Assembly: GCA_038852315.1 (NCBI GenBank)
Contig: JAWCKF010000007.1
Span: forward strand, 1 to 64,000
Reading direction: 5' to 3'
Source: COMBO-56-21 sp038852315
Lineage (GTDB): Archaea > Thermoplasmatota > Thermoplasmata > UBA10834
DNA: 64,000 nt
Part shown: piece by piece, positions 33,822-42,919 of the stretch
Position numbering within the stretch: the first letter of the stretch is position 1
Layout: each line of letters starts with the position of its first letter
The notes under the pieces: model-generated
Told to the model about the DNA's origin: nothing
The model's input: the letters and a program-made list of their open reading frames with translations, nothing else
The model's database searches: none
Made by a program: the position numbers and the translations under genes

Positions 33822-36032
33822 ATGAAGATCACTGTCTACGGCATCGTCCAGGGCGTGGGGTTCAGGCCCACGGTGTACAGGGTCGCCAAGTCGATGGGGC
33901 TCAAAGGTTATGTCTTGAACAACGGGTCGAACGTGGAGATCCATATTGACAAGGACGCCGAGGAGTTCCTGAGGAGACTCAAGGAGGCGCTGCCGGCGCT
34001 CGCGAGGATCGACCGGGTGGAGCTGGAAGAGGTCGATGAGCGCCTTGGCGAGTTCGTCATAGCCCAGAGCCAAGACGGCAGGAGAGTCTCCCTGATACCC
34101 ACAGACACAGCGATATGCAGACAGTGCGTCGAGGACTTCAGAAGCGCTGGTAACAAGCGCCACCTGTTCCCCTTCACCAACTGCACAGAGTGCGGCGCGA
34201 GGTTCACTGTGATCGAGGACCTGCCCTTCGACCGCTCACGAACGAGCATGTCGGATTTCCCCATGTGCCCATCCTGTACCGAGGAGTACTCCTCACCCGA
34301 GGACAGGAGATTCCACGCCCAGACGATATCCTGCCCGGCGTGTGGCCCGAAGTACACGCTCTACGACAGGGACGGGCAAGAGGTCGCGGGAGAGCCCTTC
34401 AAGGAGTTCGCAGCCAGGATAGACGGAGGTCAAGTGGGGCTCCTGAAAGGCTGGGGCGGCATGCACATCATATGCACCTTCAAGAACGCGTCCCGCCTGA
34501 GGAAGATATACAGGCGGGGCGACAAGCCCTATGCCGTCATGATGCGGGACCTGGAGACAACGAAGAAGTACGCGTTGATGAACGAGATTGAGGAGAGGCT
34601 CCTGACCTCTCCACAGCGGCCGATTGTACTGCTGCACAAGCGACCTGAGGCGTTCGACCTGCTCGAGAAGGTTTCGCCCGGGTTGGGGAACGTAGGGGTG
34701 ATGCTGCCGTACTCAGGCGCCCACCTGCTGATGTTCCATCACCTCAGAGCGGACGGCGTCATCATGACATCCGCGAACCCGCCCGGGGAGCCGATGGTGA
34801 TAGAGAACGAGAAGGCGTTCGAGCTGGGGCTCGACTGCTACCTCATGCACAACAGACGCATTGTGAACAGGTGTGACGATTCTGTAGTGAAGGTCAACTC
34901 CGGCAGGACCAACTTCACGAGGAAGTCCCGCGGATTCGTCCCGCTCCCGCTGAGAGCCAACCACGAGCACTCGGTCATAGGAGTGGGGGCACAGTGGGAC
35001 GTCACCGCCTCGATATCGAGGAATGGCGAGATCTTCCTGACGCAGTATGTCGGCGAGTCACAGCAGTACCCCACTCTACAGTATCTCGACGATGCGATAC
35101 ACCACCTCGCGAGACTCCTGGGATCGAGGCTGTTCGAGGCTGTGGGTCTCGACAAGCACCCCAGGTACTCTACGAGGATCGTCGCGAAACGCCTGGCAAG
35201 GGAGTACGGCGCCCGGCTGATAGAGGTGCAGCACTACCACGCTCATGCGGCTGCCCTGAAGATAGACCAGGGGATCGAGGGGCCCATCGTCTGCCTCACG
35301 TGGGACGGGACCGGATACGGCGACGACGGCACCTCGTGGGGCGGCGAGACGCTCCTCGCGGACTTCTCGCACTACACGAGGCTGTGCACCCTCGAAGGCA
35401 TACCCCTGCTCGGAGGAGACAGGGCGGTGATCGACCCGAAGCGCGTCGTGACGGCCATAGAGCTAAAGCTGGGGAGGGAACCCCGACTCGTGGACCCGGA
35501 GGCCGCAGAGGTTTATTCGAAGATGATGGGGAACAGCGTCCCAGCATCCAGCATGGGCAGGGTGCTCGATGCGGTCTCGTGCATCGTCGGAGTCTGCTGC
35601 AAGCGGACATACGAGGGTGAGCCAGCCATAAAGCTGGAGAGATGGCTCGAGCTCGGCGATCCGACGGTCAAGTTCGAGCTGGACTTCGGCAGCAGGGCCG
35701 GGGTGGAGTATGCGAAGACCCTTCCCATGTTCGACCAGCTATTGTCCATGAGGCTCGAGACCGAGAGGCAGAGGGCGGATGCAGCGACCTCCTTCGTCAA
35801 GACGCTGGTGACGGCGTTAGCGCAACGCGCGTGCGCGTATGCGGACCGCGAGGGTCTTAATCGGGTGGGACTGAGCGGCGGGGTCTCGTACAGCGGTCCG
35901 ATCACCGCATGGGTGAAGGAGACCGTCGAACAGGAGGGGCTTGAGTTCGTCGGGCATGAACGGGTATCCAACGGGGACGGCGGCATCTCCACCGGCCAAA
36001 ACGCGGTCGCGGGGTCACTGCTCCAGGACTGA
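33822..36032 (+). CDS. hypF: Carbamoyltransferase HypF
   Basis: About 736 residues, full length. Domains in order: acylphosphatase (residues 1-~90, VQGVGFRPTVYRVAKSMGLK), two zinc fingers (CRQCVEDF, NCTECGARF, MCPSCTEEY, SCPACGPKY; ~100-180), a YrdC-like domain (~190-370, RGDKPYAVMMRDLE, MLPYSGAHLLMF, TSANPPGEPM) and a Kae1-like C-terminal domain (~400-736, QHYHAHAAALK, WDGTGYGDDGTSWGGE). HypF activates carbamoyl phosphate and passes the carbamoyl group to HypE for cyanide ligand synthesis. ATG 33822 follows AAGGAG by ~9 nt; the frame is open upstream but not HypF-like. Confidence 0.96.
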   Translation: MKITVYGIVQGVGFRPTVYRVAKSMGLKGYVLNNGSNVEIHIDKDAEEFLRRLKEALPALARIDRVELEEVDERLGEFVIAQSQDGRRVSLIPTDTAICRQCVEDFRSAGNKRHLFPFTNCTECGARFTVIEDLPFDRSRTSMSDFPMCPSCTEEYSSPEDRRFHAQTISCPACGPKYTLYDRDGQEVAGEPFKEFAARIDGGQVGLLKGWGGMHIICTFKNASRLRKIYRRGDKPYAVMMRDLETTKKYALMNEIEERLLTSPQRPIVLLHKRPEAFDLLEKVSPGLGNVGVMLPYSGAHLLMFHHLRADGVIMTSANPPGEPMVIENEKAFELGLDCYLMHNRRIVNRCDDSVVKVNSGRTNFTRKSRGFVPLPLRANHEHSVIGVGAQWDVTASISRNGEIFLTQYVGESQQYPTLQYLDDAIHHLARLLGSRLFEAVGLDKHPRYSTRIVAKRLAREYGARLIEVQHYHAHAAALKIDQGIEGPIVCLTWDGTGYGDDGTSWGGETLLADFSHYTRLCTLEGIPLLGGDRAVIDPKRVVTAIELKLGREPRLVDPEAAEVYSKMMGNSVPASSMGRVLDAVSCIVGVCCKRTYEGEPAIKLERWLELGDPTVKFELDFGSRAGVEYAKTLPMFDQLLSMRLETERQRADAATSFVKTLVTALAQRACAYADREGLNRVGLSGGVSYSGPITAWVKETVEQEGLEFVGHERVSNGDGGISTGQNAVAGSLLQD

Positions 36033-36054
36033 TCCTGCTAGGGTCTGGCCAAAG

Positions 36055-36064
36055 TCTTATAACA
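36055..36064 (+). promoter_or_regulatory. hypC: Internal TATA box upstream of hypC
   Basis: TCTTATAACA ends ~24 nt before the hypC ATG at 36088, in the 55-nt gap after hypF, suggesting an internal leaderless promoter for hypC-hypA-hypD. Confidence 0.5.
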
Positions 36065-36087
36065 CACCCCTGCATACATTCGGGCCG

Positions 36088-36315
36088 ATGTGCCTCGCCG
36101 TGCCAGCCCTGGTCAAGTCGATTGACGGCCAAACCGCCACCGTCGACTACGGTGGGCTCACCAGGAAGGCCAACATATCGCTGGTGGAGGCCAAGGTCGG
36201 CGACTACGTCATAGTCCATGCGGGCTACGCGATAGAAGTGCTGGACAGGGAGGAAGCGGAGAAAACCCTGGAGCTGTTCAGGGAGATGCTGGACCTCGAC
36301 AGCGCCGGAGCGTAG
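36088..36315 (+). CDS. hypC: Hydrogenase maturation chaperone HypC
   Basis: 75 residues. The essential N-terminal Cys2 is present (MCLAVPALVKSIDG), and GDYVIVHAGYAIEVLDREEA is the conserved second half. HypC with HypD carries the Fe(CN)2CO unit and delivers it to the large subunit. ATG 36088 is fixed by the obligatory MC start. Confidence 0.95.
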   Translation: MCLAVPALVKSIDGQTATVDYGGLTRKANISLVEAKVGDYVIVHAGYAIEVLDREEAEKTLELFREMLDLDSAGA

Positions 36316-36319
36316 TCCG

Positions 36320-36697
36320 ATGCACGAGTTCTCAGTAATGAGCCAGATCGTCGACAGCATACTCGATGAGGCTGAGAAGCGGGGCGCTAAGAGGATCGAG
36401 CAGGTCGACCTCGATATAGGTGAGTACACGATGCTGGGAGAAGAGCAGCTGAGATTCGCCTACGAGGTCCTCTCGAAAGACACGATTCTAGAGGGCTCCA
36501 CACTCCAGGTGGGCCGCATCCTTGGCAGGGTAAGATGCCCTTCGTGCGGATTCGAGGGGCCCGTCCCAGTGGCCACCGACGCACCCCATAGGATCACGCC
36601 TGTGCTGGAATGCCCCGTGTGCAGGTCGCCTTCGGAGATCATCGAGGGGAGGGAGTGCGTCATAAGGAGGGTCAGGATGGTGGTCCCGGATGTTTAG
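36320..36697 (+). CDS. hypA: Hydrogenase nickel-insertion protein HypA
   Basis: 125 residues. MHEFSVMSQIVDSIL supplies the nickel ligand His2; the zinc site is built from CPSC (~73-76) and CPVC (~99-102). It works with HypB to insert nickel. It starts 4 nt after hypC and overlaps hypD by 8 nt. Confidence 0.95.
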   Translation: MHEFSVMSQIVDSILDEAEKRGAKRIEQVDLDIGEYTMLGEEQLRFAYEVLSKDTILEGSTLQVGRILGRVRCPSCGFEGPVPVATDAPHRITPVLECPVCRSPSEIIEGRECVIRRVRMVVPDV

Positions 36698-37781
36698 GCT
36701 GCGCGACCAGGAACTCTCAAGGAGGATCATGGAGAAGCTCGAGCGCATGCACCTCGAGCTCACTCTTATGCACGTCTGTGGCACGCACCAGGATACACTC
36801 GTCAGGTTCGGCCTCGACTCCGAGTTCAGACGTGTGGGCATAGACATCAGGCAGGGCCCCGGATGCCCGGTCTGCGTGACGCCGCCCGCTGAGATAGAGG
36901 AAGTGCTAGCCATAGCGAGGGCGGGGGTTACCGTGGCGGCCTTCGGCGACCTTATGAAGGTGCCCGGAGAAAGCGGCAGCCTGAACGATGCGAAGACAGA
37001 AGGCGCCGATGTAAGGATAGTGCTTGGAGTGGATGATGCGGTCGCGCTCGCGAGGAAATCCAAGAAGGAAGTGGTCTTCGCAGGGATAGGTTTCGAGACG
37101 ACGGCGCCGACTACTGCCTCCGCCCTTCTGTCCGACCCGCCGGAGAACTTCTCCGTGCTGAGCCTCCACAGGACCGTTCCCCCCGCCCTCGAAGCGATAG
37201 CGACTATGGGGGAGATCGCCCTCGACGGAATGATACAGCCTGGACATGTGAGCACGATCATAGGCACGAGACCGTACGAGTTCCTCTCGAGCAGATACCA
37301 CATACCACAGGTGGTCGCTGGGTTCGAACCGCTCGACCTGATGATGGGCGTGCTGATGCTGGCAAGGCAGGTTCAAGAGGGGCGAGCCGAGGTCGAGAAC
37401 GAGTACTCCAGGGTCGTGAGGAAGGAGGGCAACAAGGCCGCGCTCAGAGCCCTGAACGAAGCATTCGAAGCGAGCGATGTGGTCTGGCGGGGCTTCCCTG
37501 TGATCCCGGGCAGCGGGCTCGCCATACGTCAGAAACTCCAGGAACACGACGCCCGCAGGAGATACGAGGACCTCCTACGGCCAGTCCATGAGAGGGACTA
37601 CGTGGAGCCGGAGGGGTGCAGGTGCGGAGAGATGCTGCGGGGAGTCGCTACGAGCCAGGAATGTCCGCTATTCGGCGAGGTTTGCACCCCTGACAGGCCG
37701 GTCGGACCCTGCATGGTCTCCAGGGAGGGCAGCTGCTACATATCATACAGGTACCAGAAGGCGAGGTCACGAAAGGCGTGA
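36690..37781 (+). CDS. hypD: Hydrogenase Fe(CN)2CO assembly protein HypD
   Basis: 363 residues, full length. HypD signatures: LMHVCGTHQDTLVRFGL (active Cys), RQGPGCPVCVTPPAEI, FGDLMKVPGESGSL, FAGIGFETTAPTTA, and the C-terminal 4Fe-4S ligands in CRCGEM and VGPCMVSREGSC. It is the scaffold on which HypC, HypE and iron meet to build the iron ligand set. It ends the hypBFCAD run; hypE is 16 kb away past the hydrogenase genes. Confidence 0.95.
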   Translation: MFRLRDQELSRRIMEKLERMHLELTLMHVCGTHQDTLVRFGLDSEFRRVGIDIRQGPGCPVCVTPPAEIEEVLAIARAGVTVAAFGDLMKVPGESGSLNDAKTEGADVRIVLGVDDAVALARKSKKEVVFAGIGFETTAPTTASALLSDPPENFSVLSLHRTVPPALEAIATMGEIALDGMIQPGHVSTIIGTRPYEFLSSRYHIPQVVAGFEPLDLMMGVLMLARQVQEGRAEVENEYSRVVRKEGNKAALRALNEAFEASDVVWRGFPVIPGSGLAIRQKLQEHDARRRYEDLLRPVHERDYVEPEGCRCGEMLRGVATSQECPLFGEVCTPDRPVGPCMVSREGSCYISYRYQKARSRKA

Positions 37782-38194
37782 TCTGCGCTCCCTCCGCGCT
37801 TTACATCTGAAAGCTGGGTGACTCCGCAACATCGACTTGTAGAAACAATGGTAGAGAAAGAGAGGCCACGCCACACAGGGCCTTCGGTAACCGGCACAGA
37901 GCGGGCTGCGCATCGACGGGTTACAGAAAAGCCGGATTAACCGAATTTCGAAATTCGAGCCGCTATATTGTAACGGAATCTATAGCGATGCGACAAGCTC
38001 TAACGATTATCGCCGACTATCCCACGCCTTTCGAATCGAAGTACCGAAACGTATATGAACGGGACCTCTATTAACGCCCAACTGCGAGAGACGATACTGG
38101 CCGAGTGTATGAGCCAGAAGGTGCAGGTTCGGGCATTTTCGCGGGGCACTCGGACAGGCCCGAGCTCCGTGGGAGTTCGGTGGGAGGTACGACC
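37782..38194 (+). promoter_or_regulatory. Regulatory region upstream of the hdr-mvh operon
   Basis: No gene is seen. It holds a 16-bp perfect palindrome CGAATTTCGAAATTCG (37942-37957), an inverted repeat CGCTATA (37961-37967) / TATAGCG (37981-37987), and a TATA-like CGTATATGAA (38050-38059). A related CTTTCGAATCGAAG lies at about 38030-38043. These are candidate operator and promoter elements for the long operon that follows. Confidence 0.5.
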
Positions 38195-38254
38195 ATGACC
38201 GCGCCCGCACGAGGGATCCGCATCTTGCTGGCACAGAAGGGAGGTGCTGAATGA
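38195..38254 (+). CDS. Possible 19-residue leader peptide upstream of hdrA
   Basis: ATG 38195 is preceded by GGGAGGT 8 nt upstream and opens a short frame (MTAPARGIRILLAQKGGAE) whose TGA overlaps the hdrA ATG as ATGA. The hdrA Shine-Dalgarno (GGGAGGTGCTGA) lies within it. This arrangement would couple hdrA translation to the leader. It could be chance. Confidence 0.4.
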   Translation: MTAPARGIRILLAQKGGAE

Positions 38255-41200
38255 GCGAGAGCGAGGGCTTCGGCGCCGCCTTGGTGATAGGCGGGGGGCC
38301 CGCAGGGATGCAGGCCGCGCTCGACCTGGCGGATTCCGGCTTCAGGGTGTATCTCGTGGAGAGCACGCCGAGCATAGGCGGAAGGATGGCCCAGCTGGAC
38401 AAGACATTCCCCACGAACGACTGCTCCCTCTGCATCCTGTCTCCGAAGATGGTCGCGGTCGGAAGGCACGAGAACATCACTCTCCTGACATATGCGGATG
38501 TGGAGGAGGTCCAGGGTTCAGCTGGCAGGTTCAAGGTAAGGGTGAGGAAGAAGGCCAGATACGTTCACGAGGACAAGTGCGTCGGCTGCGGGGCGTGCGC
38601 TGCCGTCTGCCCGTCGAAGGTGGACAGCGAATTCGAAATGGGCATGGCCAAGCGGAAGGCGATCTACGTGCCGTTCCCGCAGGCCGTACCGCTCAAGTAC
38701 ACCATTGACAGGGAGAGATGCCTGCACTTCAAGACAGGCAAGTGCCTTCTGTGCGTGAAGGCGTGCGAGGCCAAGGCAATCGACCACAAGATGGAAGACC
38801 AGATTCTGGACCTCGAGGTCGGTGCGATCATTGTGACCTCTGGCTACGATCTCTTCGACGCTTCCAAGAAGGCCGAGTTTGGGCACGGCCTCTACAAGAA
38901 CGTGGTCACGAACCTCGAGTTCGAGAGGATGTTGAGCGCATCAGGCCCGACCGAGGGGCACATACTGAGGCCGTCCGATGGAAAGCCGCCAAAGAGCATC
39001 GCGTTCATACAGTGCGTCGGCTCGAGGGACGTACAGACTGGCAACACCTACTGCTCGTCATACTGCTGTATGGCGGCCATAAAGGAAGCTGTCATCGCAA
39101 AGGAGCACTCGCCCGACCTTGAAGCGACCATCTTCTTCATGGACACGCGGGCATTCGGAAAGGAGTTTGAGGAGTACCTCACCAGGGCCGAAAGCGAGTA
39201 CGGCGTGATAGTCTACAGGAACAACCGTGTGCCGAAGGTCCAGGAGGATCCCGGGACAGGCAACCTCATTCTCACATTCCATGCGGGCGCCGAGCTGCTC
39301 GAGGAGCACTACGACATGGTCGTGCTATCAGCGGGAGCACGCCCGCCCGCTTCGATGACTGACCTTGCCAGGAAGCTCGGAATTCAGCTCAATAAGTTCG
39401 GATTCGTCGACACGGACGATCTCACCCCCGTGGACACCTCAGTTCCCGGCATATACGTCTGCGGTGTCCTCTCGGGCCCGAAAGACATCCCCGATTCGAT
39501 AGCTCAGGCGAGCGGTGCTGCGGGCAAGGTGGCCGCATCCCTGTCAAAGGAGCGGGGCAAGCTGGTGACCAAGAGAGAGTATCCGCCCGAGCGGGACGTT
39601 TCGAACGAGCCTCCCAGGATAGGGGTCTTCGTGTGCCACTGCGGGATCAACATCGCGTCTGTGGTGGACGTCCAGAAGGTGGCCGAAGTCGCGTCGACGC
39701 TGCCCGGTGTGGTGCACTCCGAGAAGATGCTGTATGCCTGCTCGGAGGATGCTCAGAAGCGCATCAAGGAGATGGTGGAGAAGCACGGCTTGAACAGGGT
39801 CGTGGTCGCGAGCTGCACCCCTAGGACTCATGAACCGCTGTTCCAGAACACGCTCAGGGAGGCCGGACTGAACAAGTACCTCTTCGACATGGCCAACATA
39901 AGGGACCAGTGCTCATGGGTGCACAGGAAGGAACCCGAGAAGGCGACGGAGAAGGCGATCGACCTCGTGAGGATGGCTGTCGCGAAGGCGAGTTCTCTGG
40001 AGGCTCTGCCACAGCCGAGGATACCTGTCCATCCTGCAGCCCTCGTGCTCGGGGGCGGGTTGAGCGGACTCACAGCAGCGCTTGAGATCGCAGATGCTGG
40101 CTTCGAGGTTCACCTTGTGGAGAAGGACAAGGAACTGGGAGGCCATCTCAGGAACATCTATCACAAGACGCTCGCGGGCGTCGACCCTCAGGAGGTCCTG
40201 CGGGAGCTCAAGAAACGCGCATCCGAGCACCCGAAGATAAGGCTGCACATGCAGGATGAGCTAGCAGAACTCAAGGGCTACATAGGCAACTTCGAGGCCA
40301 CGCTCAAGAGCGGCGAGAAGGTGAAGCACGGGGCCATAGTCGTCGCCACCGGCGGGGAGGAGTACGAGCCTGTCGAGTACCTGTACGGCCAGCACCCGCG
40401 GGTCATACGGCAGTCCCGGCTGAGCGAGATGCTTGCCAAGGGGGAGTTCAAGGCCAAGAACGTGGTCATAATCCAGTGCGTCGGCTCGAGAAACGGTGAA
40501 CACCCTAACTGCTCTAGGATATGCTGCCAGACGGCAATGGCGAACGCCATCAGAATCAGGAAGGAACATCCCGATACCAACGTGTTCATACTCTTCAGGG
40601 ACATCAGGACATATGGCTTCGCTGAGGAGCATTACAACGAGGCCGCCAGGCTCGGCGTCACGTTCCTCAGATACGATCCCTCGCAGCCCCCGCAGGTCTC
40701 CGCCGATGGGGACAAGCTCGTGGTCGAGGTGGAGGAGCAGTTCATCGAGGAGACCGCACGCATAGTGGCCGACTACCTTGTCCTCAACGCGGCGGTCCAT
40801 CCGAACCCTGACAACCAGGAGCTACACAAGCTGCTCAAGGTGCCCCTGACGAGAGAAGGGTTCTTCCTCGAGGCGCACATGAAGCTGAGGCCGGTGGATT
40901 TCGCGACCGACGGAATATTCCTCTGCGGGCTCGCGCATTCGCCCAGGCTCATCGGGGAGAGCATCTCCCAGGCCCTCGCCGCTGCCGCGAGGGTTAACAC
41001 CGTCCTGTCGAAACAGTATCTCGAGGCCGAGGGCGCCGTCTGCGTCGTCGACGAAGACAAGTGCATCGCGTGCGGCAGATGCGAGGAGGTCTGCAAGTAC
41101 GGCGCTCCGAGGCTCGATGAGGTCAGACCTGGCGTTGTGAAGTCGCGCATAAACGAGGCGTTGTGCAAAGGATGCGGGTCGTGCGCCGTCGCCTGCTGCT

Positions 41201-41301
41201 CACACGCCATAACTGCGAGGCACTTCAGGTCAGACCAGATCGAGAGAATGATCGAGGCGGCTCTGAGGCGGGAGCTCCCGAAGGAGGAGGCAAAGGCATG
41301 A
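38251..41301 (+). CDS. hdrA: Double-length HdrA (two fused HdrA-type flavoprotein halves)
   Basis: 1016 residues. Half 1 (1-~450): FAD loop VIGGGPAGMQAALDLADSG, PSIGGRMAQLDKTFPTNDCS, ferredoxin insert CVGCGACAAVCPSKV plus CLLCVKACEAKAI, and FIQCVGSRD. Half 2 (~450-1016) starts with the usual HdrA N-domain RIGVFVCHCGINIASVVDV and ASCTPRTHEPLFQ, has its own FAD loop VLGGGLSGLTAALEIADAG, a second FIQCVGSR-like IQCVGSRNG, and ends with two 4Fe-4S motifs (CIACGRCEEVCKYG, CKGCGSCAVACCSH). Normal HdrA is ~650 residues; this fuses an HdrA lacking its N-domain to a second HdrA-like unit. HdrA bifurcates electrons from hydrogenase between ferredoxin and a disulfide-type acceptor. ATGA overlap with the next gene. 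Confidence 0.93.
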   Translation: MSESEGFGAALVIGGGPAGMQAALDLADSGFRVYLVESTPSIGGRMAQLDKTFPTNDCSLCILSPKMVAVGRHENITLLTYADVEEVQGSAGRFKVRVRKKARYVHEDKCVGCGACAAVCPSKVDSEFEMGMAKRKAIYVPFPQAVPLKYTIDRERCLHFKTGKCLLCVKACEAKAIDHKMEDQILDLEVGAIIVTSGYDLFDASKKAEFGHGLYKNVVTNLEFERMLSASGPTEGHILRPSDGKPPKSIAFIQCVGSRDVQTGNTYCSSYCCMAAIKEAVIAKEHSPDLEATIFFMDTRAFGKEFEEYLTRAESEYGVIVYRNNRVPKVQEDPGTGNLILTFHAGAELLEEHYDMVVLSAGARPPASMTDLARKLGIQLNKFGFVDTDDLTPVDTSVPGIYVCGVLSGPKDIPDSIAQASGAAGKVAASLSKERGKLVTKREYPPERDVSNEPPRIGVFVCHCGINIASVVDVQKVAEVASTLPGVVHSEKMLYACSEDAQKRIKEMVEKHGLNRVVVASCTPRTHEPLFQNTLREAGLNKYLFDMANIRDQCSWVHRKEPEKATEKAIDLVRMAVAKASSLEALPQPRIPVHPAALVLGGGLSGLTAALEIADAGFEVHLVEKDKELGGHLRNIYHKTLAGVDPQEVLRELKKRASEHPKIRLHMQDELAELKGYIGNFEATLKSGEKVKHGAIVVATGGEEYEPVEYLYGQHPRVIRQSRLSEMLAKGEFKAKNVVIIQCVGSRNGEHPNCSRICCQTAMANAIRIRKEHPDTNVFILFRDIRTYGFAEEHYNEAARLGVTFLRYDPSQPPQVSADGDKLVVEVEEQFIEETARIVADYLVLNAAVHPNPDNQELHKLLKVPLTREGFFLEAHMKLRPVDFATDGIFLCGLAHSPRLIGESISQALAAAARVNTVLSKQYLEAEGAVCVVDEDKCIACGRCEEVCKYGAPRLDEVRPGVVKSRINEALCKGCGSCAVACCSHAITARHFRSDQIERMIEAALRRELPKEEAKA

Positions 41302-42896
41302 CCGATGCGACATTCGAGCCCAGGATAGTCGCGTTCTGCTGCAACTGGTGCTCGTATGCCGGTGCGGATCTGGCCGGCGTGTCGAGATTCCAGTATCCCC
41401 CCAACGCCCGGGTGATAAGGGTCATGTGCTCGGGCAGGGTGGAGCCGTACTTCGTGCTGAGGGCTCTTGAGCAGGGAGCGGACGGCGTCCTGATCACAGG
41501 ATGCCACATAGGGGACTGCCACTACATATCCGGCAACGAGGAGGCCCAGAAGCGCATGGAGATGACCATGGAGCTTCTGGACAAGCTCGGGCTGGGAAGG
41601 GACAGGATGCGGCTAGAATGGATCTCCGCCTCCGAGGGTCAGAAGTTCGCGAAGACCATGACCGAGTTCACGGAGCAGATCCGCAAGCTGGGCCCAAACC
41701 CGCTCCAGCCCCAGCCACCGAAGAAGAAGGGGGACGCTTCGAAGCTGAAACAGGTCATGGACGAGATAATCGAGGGAACGGGTGCGTTCGACTGCGTCGA
41801 GTGTGGCAAGTGCACGACCGTTTGCCCAGTGGCCAAGTACAACACCGAGTTCGCGCCCAGGACAATCGTCCTCAAGGCCATGGAGGGAGTCGCTGAGAAC
41901 GTCTCGTCGAACAAGGACGTGTGGACGTGCATAACATGCGAGCAGTGCAACTCGATGTGCCCCTACAAGGTCGATTACTCCGGCTTTATAAGGGACATGA
42001 GGAAAGAGGCCACCGGCTTCGGCAACGTCCCTACCTGCTCCCAGGGTGGGCTGATGCACTCGGTGATGAGGATACAGGCCAACAGCAGTCTAAGGCAGGA
42101 CCGGTTGCGGTGGCTGACAGACGACCTGAGGATCTCGGACAAGGGTGATGTGTTCTTCTTCGTGGGCTGTGTGACCTACTTCGACACAATATTCAGAGAG
42201 CGCAAGAACCTCTCCCTGGCTAGCATACCCCAGGCTGCAGTAAAGATTATGAACAAGGGGGGTATTGTCCCCGTGGTCAGCAACGACGAGGTATGCTGCG
42301 GGCACGATCTCAACTGGACCGGGGACGAGTACAACCTCAGGAAGCTGATGAAAAGGAACATCGAGTTGATACGCGCCTCCGGGGCCAAGAAGGTCGTGTT
42401 CTCATGCCCCGAATGCCTCAGGACCTTCAGTCTAGACTACCAGGACATAATGGGGGACCTGGAGTTCGAGATGGTGCACATCTCGGAGCTGGTGGACGAG
42501 CTCGTCCAGGAGGGCAGGCTGAAGTTCAAGAGGGAGGCCCGGAAGCTCACCTTCCAGGACTCCTGCAGGCTCGGGAGACATCTCGGGACATACGACCCGC
42601 CCAGGAGCGCCCTGGCCGCGACGGGCGCTGCGGTTGTCGAGATGGAGAACACGAAGGACAAGGCACTGTGCTGCGGAGTGAGTGCGTGGGCCACATGCGA
42701 CGAGATCTCCCGCAAGCTCCAGGTCGCGAGGCTGACGGAGGCGAAGCGCACGGGTGCCGAGTGCCTGATCACTGGGTGCTACAAGTGCCTGATACACCTG
42801 AGCTGCGTGCAGGAGAACAAGACCCAGGTGCCCAAGGAGCAGATCGACATCCCGATAAAGGATCTCAGTGTCGTGTTGGCTGATTCGCTTGAGTAA
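41298..42896 (+). CDS. MvhD-HdrC-HdrB fusion protein
   Basis: About 532 residues. The N-terminal ~130 are MvhD (FCCNWCSYAGADLAGVSR, VMCSGRVEP, TGCHIGDCHYISGN; 2Fe-2S site). After a Pro/Lys linker come HdrC-type 4Fe-4S motifs CVECGKCTTVCPVAKY (~165) and CITCEQCNSMCPYKVDY (~211), then HdrB-type CCG modules: FVGCVTYF...EVCCGHDLN...SCPECLRTF (~290-375) and DSCRLGRHLG...ALCCGVSAWATC...GCYKCLIHL (~415-500). In methanogens MvhD, HdrC and HdrB are separate; here they form a single route from hydrogenase or HdrA to the catalytic disulfide-reducing centre. The acceptor is unknown, as no coenzyme M/B genes are in the window. ATGA overlap with hdrA. Confidence 0.92.
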   Translation: MTDATFEPRIVAFCCNWCSYAGADLAGVSRFQYPPNARVIRVMCSGRVEPYFVLRALEQGADGVLITGCHIGDCHYISGNEEAQKRMEMTMELLDKLGLGRDRMRLEWISASEGQKFAKTMTEFTEQIRKLGPNPLQPQPPKKKGDASKLKQVMDEIIEGTGAFDCVECGKCTTVCPVAKYNTEFAPRTIVLKAMEGVAENVSSNKDVWTCITCEQCNSMCPYKVDYSGFIRDMRKEATGFGNVPTCSQGGLMHSVMRIQANSSLRQDRLRWLTDDLRISDKGDVFFFVGCVTYFDTIFRERKNLSLASIPQAAVKIMNKGGIVPVVSNDEVCCGHDLNWTGDEYNLRKLMKRNIELIRASGAKKVVFSCPECLRTFSLDYQDIMGDLEFEMVHISELVDELVQEGRLKFKREARKLTFQDSCRLGRHLGTYDPPRSALAATGAAVVEMENTKDKALCCGVSAWATCDEISRKLQVARLTEAKRTGAECLITGCYKCLIHLSCVQENKTQVPKEQIDIPIKDLSVVLADSLE

Positions 42897-42919
42897 CGGA
42901 CGGGAGGACTGAGGCAGAG

